Assembly (NCBI GenBank): GCA_024220505.1
Contig: JAKZZE010000004.1
Location: 186,001-250,000, forward strand
Origin: Rhizopus arrhizus
Lineage: Eukaryota; Mucoromycota; Mucoromycetes; Mucorales; Rhizopodaceae
Direction of reading: 5' to 3'
Length of the DNA stretch: 64,000 nucleotides
Shown: positions 57,096-64,000 of the stretch, piece by piece
Layout: each line of letters begins with the position of its first letter
Numbering within the stretch: the stretch's first letter is position 1
Program-made: the position numbers and the translations under genes
The notes under the pieces: generated by a model
The model's input: the letters and a program-made list of their open reading frames with translations, nothing else
Databases searched by the model: none
What the model was told of the DNA's origin: nothing

Positions 57096-59868
57096 GGATA
57101 AAAAAAAAAAAAAGAAAAAATAAAAAATAAAGGGCATTTTTCTCCCCTTTCACATAAATATAAATCAAAGTTTTGACTGATTTGATTGGTTGAATTGAAA
57201 TACAATTGAAAATGTGACACAAGAGTAGTAATGAATAATAAAAAATGCTGGCTTTCTTGTGAAACAAGTACGATTCACGTTGATATCCTTGCCTCCATCT
57301 TCCCAAAAAAGAAGTAAAGAAACAAACTTGTTTCCTTCTTCCCCGTGTATTGGAAGCATTCAGTCAAATGACCTTTGTCACTTGAGAATACGACTGTAGA
57401 CAATAAAAACTCTATTTGGCGTAAAATGTTGTCATTCATTGTGTATTTTGATTGACAACATTGAACAAGAGAATTTTCTGCTGTCATAAAATGTATGACG
57501 TATATTAATAGATTTTAGCACTCCATTCTTTTTGGGTGCTTGCTTGGAGGAGGTTATCCCATTAGAAGGCAATGACCTTGCCTTGATCAAAATCGGATTT
57601 TATTTTCTTCTGAATTATTCTTTGTCTCCCTTAAAAAGTAATTCAATCTTTAGCTTACAAGACAAATGCTTGGGATATCACATGTTCTACTGAAGGAGGT
57701 CTACCCTCCCTTTCAAAGCGCACCTTGTTTGGGTCAGGCTTACCTTAAAGAGTAAGCTGAATGATTTGTGAACAAAGTCATTTTTTTCTGGTTTGATTTC
57801 TAAAGAAAATGGACAGCAGGGAGTGACAAAGATGGATGCCAACTTACATGGCAAGTTTCGATGTAGAAAGTGAATGATATTGAAACAAATGAAAGAAAGG
57901 GGAAAGAAGGACGATGGCTGGTTTTAGCTTACAAGATCACTGCTTCATTTATTTGTTTTTATCAGCCACTGAATTTGGCTGATATCCTTTGATTGTTTCA
58001 CTTACCAGGTTAACAAAGCGATCATGACTGTACTTTACTTCAAAGGGAATCAAATCTTTTTTTTTTTAAGAGTTCGAAAACAGTTTCATATTCTATTCAA
58101 CCCCAAAGATCATTTGTTAAAAGAAGAAAACCCTCAGCATGTCTTGTTCTCCTTGGCTTTTACTCTGTATTAAAATAATAAATAGGATCAGAAAAGGTTT
58201 TTACAAACTTTTATTCCCTTCTTGGTTCATGCCCTTCTTCTCTTTCCCCTCTTTTTTTTATAAGAGATGAGCGATTGATAAAGTATAGAGTTGATTCTTT
58301 ATGTTTATTTGACTCTATTTCTCGAGTGCTTTTCATCTTTACTTGATCTACTCATTTATGATTAAAAATGTTCAAGGGCTGATTTTTGTGATACACGCGT
58401 GCATTTCTTTAATGTCAGAAAAACTATCCTAAGCACATACCTCTCTCTCTCTTTTTTTTTTTTTTTTTTCTTCTCCCAGCTTTCATCTTTCTTTGATTTC
58501 TCCTTGTTTTTGTACAGCCTCTGTGTCTTTGGATTAAATGACGTATGCTGCTGCTGCAAAAAAAAAAACAATACTGGTTTTTCTTCCCCTTGGCACCTAA
58601 AAAAGAGGAAGCTGACAATTGAGGAGATAAGTTTGTATGCTTGTACTATGGTAATCATCACCTTTTCCCTCCTTTTTTTTTTTTTTTTCCTTGCTGAATG
58701 ATCAGAGTAAGTAATGAAAAGGGTTTTGGCTTCAAAGAGAGAGAGAAAGTTGGTTGCAAAATTGGACATTGACGGCTTTGAGGTCATTTTATAGAATAAG
58801 TAGGATAAAAAAAGTATGTTCTCGCCACTGAATTGTTGTTTATAATTTAATAAAGCACAAAAGTTGACGCGTTTAGTGCTTTTGTATAAAGTGGATTGTA
58901 AATTTTATCTCTCTTTTCTGCAGCAGTCAGTGATGAAAATAAAAAGCTATACGCTCCAATCATCCGTAAGCTCAATTCCTTTAGCCCTTTTTGTAAATAG
59001 TCTATTCTTCTATAGTCCATCACACAATTGACTTGACTAGGAAGACATGTACCTATTTCAATAGACACACGCATCATTTCTAAAGTATGTTATGAATTTG
59101 AAATCGTACACGTATTCCTATTGGTTGAAAAGTTGTAACTGAATATAAAGTAAAATCCAACAAGGAGATGATAGCAAAAAGGGGAGAAAGTAGAACTGGA
59201 TATCTCACTATGGTTCAAGTAAAAGGGGAGTAGGTTCTTTTGAGAGTTTTTTTTTTAATAGTAAAATCCTCTCCCTTCTCTTTTGCTAAAAGTTTTCAAA
59301 GGGAGAAAGAGAATGAGTATCAGCTTCTGACAATGAGCTGTGCCTTCCCCCCTTTTACTCTTCATGACCATGTCTCTCATCAAGACACTTTTTTGTTTAC
59401 ATCATTATTGTGTATTACGCAATGTACGCCAAGTCTAGAATGAAGAAAGAAATTATGTTACACCGCACAATTTGTTTTATTGATTAACTTTTTATAAAGA
59501 GGGCGGGAGTGGGAACACATCATATTAATTTCATAAAGAAGCAGTGGCTTTTAAAACAAAAAGGTTACAGCTAGCTTAAAGAGGTACATGTTACGAATAC
59601 GCGATGATTTGTTTAGTTGAACAAGATTTGAAAAGAATGCTTTATCAAAAAGAGATATTTGTTAGCATAAACCATCCTATTTTTAATCCCTTTTTCGCTA
59701 AACCATTGTATCTCTTGCTAATAAAGTAGAAACTTTAGATATTACACTTTCAGGGTATCTATTTTTTTTTTTTTTTTTCGTTCTTTTTTTCAGTTGGCGC
59801 CAGATGTTTTTCTTTTTTTCTCCCTCTCTTTTTTTTAAGCGTTTCTTTTTTTTTTTAGCTTTGTTATT
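57096..59868. other. 2.8-kb intergenic region
   Basis: CK1 upstream region and leader of the next gene. Pyrimidine-rich tracts at 58440-58480 and 58670-58690, poly-T at 59761-59778. A minus-strand frame at 58847-59077 (MMRVSIEIGTCLPSQVNCVM) is open for 76 codons but has no recognised family. No RNA gene seen. Confidence 0.4.
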
Positions 59869-60291
59869 ATGACACTTAAAAAACATATTATTTCACTTTT
59901 CATTACAAAGAATAAACCAAGGAGCAAAGTTAAGGAGCAAGCAAAAGAACAAGAAGAAAAGGAACACAAAGAAGAACCGGATCCAGAGGAGGAGAAAGAA
60001 GAAGAAAGTGGGATAGGCATTAGAGAACAAGAACTTGAATTTGAAGAATCTCGAAATATGCTTCATACAGATTTATTTCATACATCACTGGATGATACAA
60101 CCTATTTCCCTCAATTTGAACATCTCTTGATACCTCGAGCCGCATCACCCAAGAGGCCCAAGAGTGTGACACAATCCATACGACGTCGACTCTCTGTGAG
60201 CAGCAATCGACTCCGTCCAAAATCACTGAAAAGAGCCATTTCCTCTCCCAATCTTTCATTCAAAAAGGATCATGCACCTTTTGTACTCTAA
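59869..60291 (+). CDS. Hypothetical acidic/basic protein (140 aa)
   Basis: Single exon after a long T-rich leader. MTLKKHIISLFITKNKPR, then a Glu/Lys-rich stretch (EEKEHKEEPDPEEEKEEES), and a basic Ser-rich second half with SIRRRLSVSSNRLRPKSLKR and ISSPNLSF. The RRxS and SSPN sites look like kinase targets, as in many disordered fungal regulators. No folded domain or family recognised. Convergent with the next small gene. Confidence 0.5.
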   Translation: MTLKKHIISLFITKNKPRSKVKEQAKEQEEKEHKEEPDPEEEKEEESGIGIREQELEFEESRNMLHTDLFHTSLDDTTYFPQFEHLLIPRAASPKRPKSVTQSIRRRLSVSSNRLRPKSLKRAISSPNLSFKKDHAPFVL

Positions 60292-60429
60292 TCAATGTAC
60301 ATAATAAAATATACTGTTTGTCACACATTCAATGATCTAGAAAAAAGAAAGAAAAAAAAAAAAAAAACTTTTTATTAACAACTGAGTAAGATTAAAATAA
60401 TTATTTACAAAAGAAAAGAGAGAACAAAA

Positions 60430-60633
60430 CTAAGTAAACCAGTTACAAATCTTTTTTAATATTTTATTCTGGTATTCTTCTTGTTGACGTATATGTCGAA
60501 ATTTATCCTTGAATGAAAAGCGAAGTGAAGATGAGCTTGTTCTTCTTGATAATACTTCATCTTCTGCAAGTTCCATTTCAAATGGTGAGTCGTCCCATCT
60601 TTTATAATTTGTGATTAAATCTTTTTGTTTCAT
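60430..60633 (-). CDS. Small hypothetical protein (67 aa)
   Basis: MKQKDLITNYKRWDDSPFEM .. ELAEDEVLSRRTSSSSLRFS .. FKDKFRHIRQQEEY, ending CNWFT. The ATG lies after a T/C-rich tract on its own strand (60640-60740), the usual leader look here. Charged and partly helical, with an RRTSSSS phospho-type site like that of the neighbouring 140-aa protein; the two are convergent and could be related small regulators. Not recognised. Confidence 0.4.
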   Translation of the reverse strand: MKQKDLITNYKRWDDSPFEMELAEDEVLSRRTSSSSLRFSFKDKFRHIRQQEEYQNKILKKICNWFT

Positions 60634-60828
60634 TTTTACAGAAATTAGAAAAGAAAAGAAAAGAAATAAAACTGTTCTCCTTTCTATTTTAAATCATCAC
60701 TTTTTACTCCTTCCTTTCTATTCCCTCTATCCCCCCCCCCTTCGGATGAAGGTTCGGATCATTCGGGGGTTTAAATGGACATGTGTGCCTTAAAATGTTT
60801 CCCTGAGGGGGACATTTGTTTATTAAAG

Positions 60829-61686
60829 TTATTTACGGTCCTCCTGTTCATAATTTTCAGTAACAAAAAGAGAAAGAGAGAGAAAAGTACTTACGACCAT
60901 GATGATATGATATCCAAACTTTGTTTTTACCTACAAAACAAGATGTAAATTATTGTTTTTAGTTATAAAATAATAATAAATTTACGGGTGGATCAGTTAA
61001 AATAGGTTTATCTAATGTTTATAATGTAAGTTATAAAATACCATTAAATCTTTCTTTTCCATCTTACCGCATGAGCTTGGTTGTAAAGCAAAAGCTAAAG
61101 AATGCGTTTATAAATAGCAACCGAATAATAAGATTATCCACAAATACCTGCATCTTGAAAAACTCCAACCATTGATCCTCGATTCATCCAACCCAAGGCA
61201 CCTAAAATATTTTAAATTTTTTTTTTTTTCTACTTTACAGAAAAATCAGAATTCTATTTACCTCCAGCTTTGGCCTTATCTTCACTGTATAATTCGGCTA
61301 CTTTGTCAAATCGCATATTTTCTTCCTTGATTTTAGCTAAAGCTTCCATGGCCTAAATATTTCGTTTTTTTTTTGGTTGGTGGTTATGCATATATAATAA
61401 GAATCCTTTCATATCTTTACTCTGCTATGCTTCTCACATAAGATATGTCTAACCTAGAGAACCAAAAAAAGAAAGGGGGGGGGGAGGTGAGTTCAGACAA
61501 AAGCAAACACAACTTGCTTTTTTTTTTATACATTACTTTGACACTCTGTGCGGATTTCAATTTACCATCATTTTTAGATTCTTTTTCTATTCAAAAAAGT
61601 CAATACTTTGGAATTCTAAATGACACGCTTTATTTACCAGAAGAACCTTTTCCTTTATTTCCAGCAGCTTGTTTTCCTTTTGCCAT
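60829..61686 (-). CDS. PIN4: Parvulin-type peptidyl-prolyl isomerase (PIN4/Par14)
   Basis: About six short exons; roughly 125-130 aa. Rotamase of the parvulin family; the PIN4 group sits in the nucleus/nucleolus and takes part in pre-rRNA processing. The N-terminus MAKGKQAAGNKGKGSSG is the basic, Gly/Lys-rich tail characteristic of Par14 and replaces the WW domain of Pin1. Then come GKLKSAQSVKVRHILCEKHS (first strand and HIL motif), AMEALAKIKEENMRFDKVAE, LYSEDKAKAGG, ALGWMNRGSMVGVFQDA and VKTKFGYHIIMVEDRK at the end (last two exons join MV/EDRK). Intron boundaries are canonical where checked; the exon between FQDAG and VKTKF was not fully resolved. Divergent from NSA1. Confidence 0.88.
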
Positions 61687-61829
61687 AATTACAAAAGAAA
61701 TGCAAAGAACGAGATGCTTTGTTTCAAAAGTGTGTCTGTGGCTGAGTTTTTGAGTCGTGACAGATTTTCATTTTTTACAAAAATGGAATCATCAGTTTTT
61801 TTTTTTTTTTTCTTTCTGGTCTTTTTGTA
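61687..61829. promoter_or_regulatory. 143-bp divergent promoter shared by PIN4 and NSA1
   Basis: Only 143 bp separate the two start codons. It contains a 17-nt T run (61796-61812) on the NSA1 side and an A/G-rich stretch on the PIN4 side. Both products act in ribosome biogenesis, so joint regulation is plausible but not shown by a recognised motif. Confidence 0.6.
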
Positions 61830-62286
61830 ATGAGGTATTTTACTGGTGATGAAAGTGGTTTAATAAAGTGTAAAGTACAAGCTCATGTTTTTAATCCAAA
61901 TAACAAAGACTTATAGTTTATATTAGGGATATCATTTCCACCTAAATTTAAAGAAAGACGACAGAAACGAGCTAAAAAGGAAGGAGAAAAAAAAGAGGCA
62001 GGACTGCAACCTTTGACAGGAGTTTTTGGAAAAGTAGATAAGACACAGTCTATTCAAAAGTTATCTTGGGCTACACTCGATGATAAAAAACTCGTAAGTC
62101 TTCTTTCAGCCGATATGAATATCAATTGTTTTTACTCAACTATTCTAGTTACTTGTTGCACGTAAAAATGGTAAAATTCAATTCATGTCACCAGAGGACG
62201 GCTCAATTATAAAAGAATTACAAAACAAGCATGTTGGCACAGATGAAAAGCAGGGCTATTTTGTTGGTTTATTTATTCACAACAAG

Positions 62287-62322
<36 letters not shown>

Positions 62323-63337
62323 CAATTTAGTTTACGACTTATTCTCTATAGTTGTTTATGTGCTTGTACTTCAACAGGCGACCTTTCATATACACCTTTA
62401 GACGCTAAAGAAACAATCACATTAACCAACCTTGGATCCAACTTGGAAATCATGCGTGGTCATCCTTCACTGACACACATCTTTGCTATCGGTGGAAAGG
62501 ACAAGGACTTGAGTATTTATAACCTTGATGAACTTATTCAAGAGAAGGAGCAGGTCGAGAGCGTAAACACCGGACCACAAAAGAATACATCACCTCACAA
62601 AAAGAATGCAACAAAAAACAGTGCCTTGATTTTCCAAGCAAAGAATGTGAAGAATGACTTTTTGGATCTTCAACAGCCTGTTTGGATTCAAGATCTTCAG
62701 TTTATGAACAAGGAAGCAACCAAAGTAGCTGTTTCAACACATTATCATCAAGTACGAAAAGAGTTGATATTTTGAGAAAAAGTGACTAAGATAGCTTTCT
62801 GTAGTTTCGTTTATATGACATAAAAGTAGCAAGACGACCCACGATGAATATAGAAATTGGAAAACACCCAATCAAGGTGTTGTCTGTGGGTAAAGATTTC
62901 AACCATGTCTTGTTTGCGGATACCATGGGCACAGTGGGTACAATTGATATTCAAACTGGCAAAAAATCGGCTCAATACAAAGGTAAAACTTGCATAGTCT
63001 AAGGTATCCAATGACGCTTACACGGTAGCCAACAGGATTCACAGGTGCTTGTACTGCATTGGCAGTAACGCCACAAGTCACATTTGACGAGAAAATAGAC
63101 AAAGAACAGTTTGTGATAAGTACCTCTTTGGATCGATTTTTAAGGGTGCATGAAACAAGTACAGTCTATCGTCAATTGGTTGATAAAAGTTACTTGAAAC
63201 AACGATTGACCTGCGTTTTGGTGGATGAGGACTTTGAATATCCTCTCCCATCAAAGCCTGCTGATGAAGAAAATGAAGATGATCTTTGGGAATCCATGGA
63301 AGTTGTAAAGGAACGTAAAAGAAAGCATCAGGATTAA
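61830..63337 (+). CDS. NSA1: Ribosome biogenesis WD-repeat protein NSA1/WDR74
   Basis: Six exons: 61830-61869, 61927-62093, 62149-62285, 62352-62751, 62805-62982 and 63036-63337; phases agree, giving 407 aa. Nucleolar factor of pre-60S particles, released by the Rix7/NVL ATPase. MRYFTGDESGLIKWISFPPK is the typical N-terminal start of the propeller; further blades include QKLSWATLDDKKLLLVARKN, GKIQFMSPEDGSIIKEL, CTSTGDLSYTPLD, THIFAIGGKDKDLSIYNLDE, VRLYDIKVARRP-equivalent FRLYDIKVARRPTMNIEIGK and STSLDRFLRVHETST. A basic tail (VKERKRKHQD) follows. Intron 3 contains a 31-nt A run (62290-62320); the acceptor at 62350-62351 was chosen because only it gives CLCACTSTGDLSY in frame. A poly-A signal (aataaa) overlaps the end region at 63336-63342. 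Confidence 0.94.
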
Positions 63338-64000
63338 ATAAAAGAGCATTCATCATAGACTGTGTATACTATTTTAACTTTTGTGAAAAGACGATGCACG
63401 GATGAGTAGATGCATCAAGAATCTGTATCCTTATTTTATGAAAAAAAGTTGCATGGAAACAAGCTAAAAACACGTGTGCTGCTGTGCAGTAGACTCAAGA
63501 ATGAAGCTCATTTTAAAGCTGAGAGTAAAACGGGTTGATATGACAACTGATATTTTTTTGTTTGGTGAGTATCGGATCATTTATTTCCATGGCAGTAAAC
63601 ACGCATGTACATTGACTTGCAGGTAACCATGAGTGTATAGAAATGAAACAATAAGCCATTGTGCTACAAATAAGGTACTTCTTCTTCAAGTAAAATGATT
63701 TGTTTACAACAGACGATCATCTGTCACCTGTAAACAAACGCATAATGTGATTTGTTTTAAATTAGGTTTCATCCTAAAAAACTAGGCGAGCGCTCATTGA
63801 ATACAGACCGATAGCCCTATTGTTGTCATCTACACATGGTCTGAATCTATACAAGCTGTCGTACACACGGTTTAAATTTCCATAAAAAGTCTTGTCTATT
63901 CTCTCCTTTTTAAAACTCCATAACAAAAAGATGGGTTCATAAAAAAAAAAGAGCACACATATAATTAGAAACGCACACGCCTTTTTTTATTATTTTTTTT
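63338..64000. other. NSA1 3' flank to window edge
   Basis: No gene recognised; a minus-strand frame at 63774-63956 (60 codons) has no family match. AT-rich. Confidence 0.4.

Noticed and set aside
58362..58787. Frames rich in Lys/Phe on both strands
   Set aside because: Produced by poly-A/poly-T and pyrimidine tracts; no protein-like composition.

Overview
The window reads as nuclear DNA of a filamentous fungus, most likely an early-diverging one of the Mucoromycota/Mucorales type. The evidence is AT-rich sequence with many long poly-A/poly-T runs, short GT..AG introns of about 50-70 nt in almost every gene, compact convergent and divergent gene pairs, and a eukaryotic gene set that includes fungal hallmarks (HSP104, a neurofibromin/IRA-type RasGAP, SPB1, RCC1). 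The assignment to Mucorales is an inference from gene style and transposon types; no rRNA or marker gene is present to prove it.

Region 1 (about 1-15,900) is an accessory, repeat-rich block. It holds orphan exons, a gene split by an internal piece of a non-LTR retrotransposon (LINE), a decayed Tc1/mariner element with inverted ends, and a larger 5'-truncated LINE whose reverse transcriptase has lost catalytic motif A. It also holds a direct segmental duplication (2825-4625 and 10410-12205) that carries a Rab11-type GTPase gene; the two Rab copies are damaged by different lesions. An alpha/beta-hydrolase (HSL-type esterase) follows copy 1. Only its last codons and 3' flank recur near 15.2-15.4 kb. 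A cytochrome P450 gene therefore sits in a 3-kb segment that is present inside copy 2 and absent from copy 1.

Region 2 (15.9-31.3 kb) is ordinary gene-dense housekeeping sequence: HSP104 with heat-shock elements upstream, an unrecognised membrane-protein gene, SPB1 (ribosomal RNA 2'-O-methyltransferase), QNS1 (NAD+ synthetase), a mitochondrial BCKDH/PDH-type kinase and a secreted subtilisin-like protease. SPB1/QNS1 and kinase/protease are tail-to-tail pairs with stop codons fewer than 60 bp apart.

Region 3 (32.6-53.2 kb) holds a heat-shock transcription factor, a SAM-dependent methyltransferase, an RCC1 Ran-GEF, a small orphan gene, MED19, a large neurofibromin/IRA-type RasGAP (about 8.5 kb, some 15 exons) and an M13 (neprilysin-family) metallopeptidase that lacks a visible membrane anchor.

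Region 4 (53.2-64 kb) holds long intergenic stretches, a YCK/CK1-gamma-type casein kinase I, small orphan genes, and a divergent pair formed by PIN4-type parvulin and NSA1/WDR74, sharing a 143-bp promoter. Functional links inside the window: HSF is the expected activator of HSP104; SPB1, NSA1 and PIN4 all belong to ribosome biogenesis. I see no CRISPR, prokaryotic, viral or secondary-metabolite cluster, and no clearly new system. The most informative unusual feature is the duplicated, inserted and decayed Rab11/P450/esterase block.
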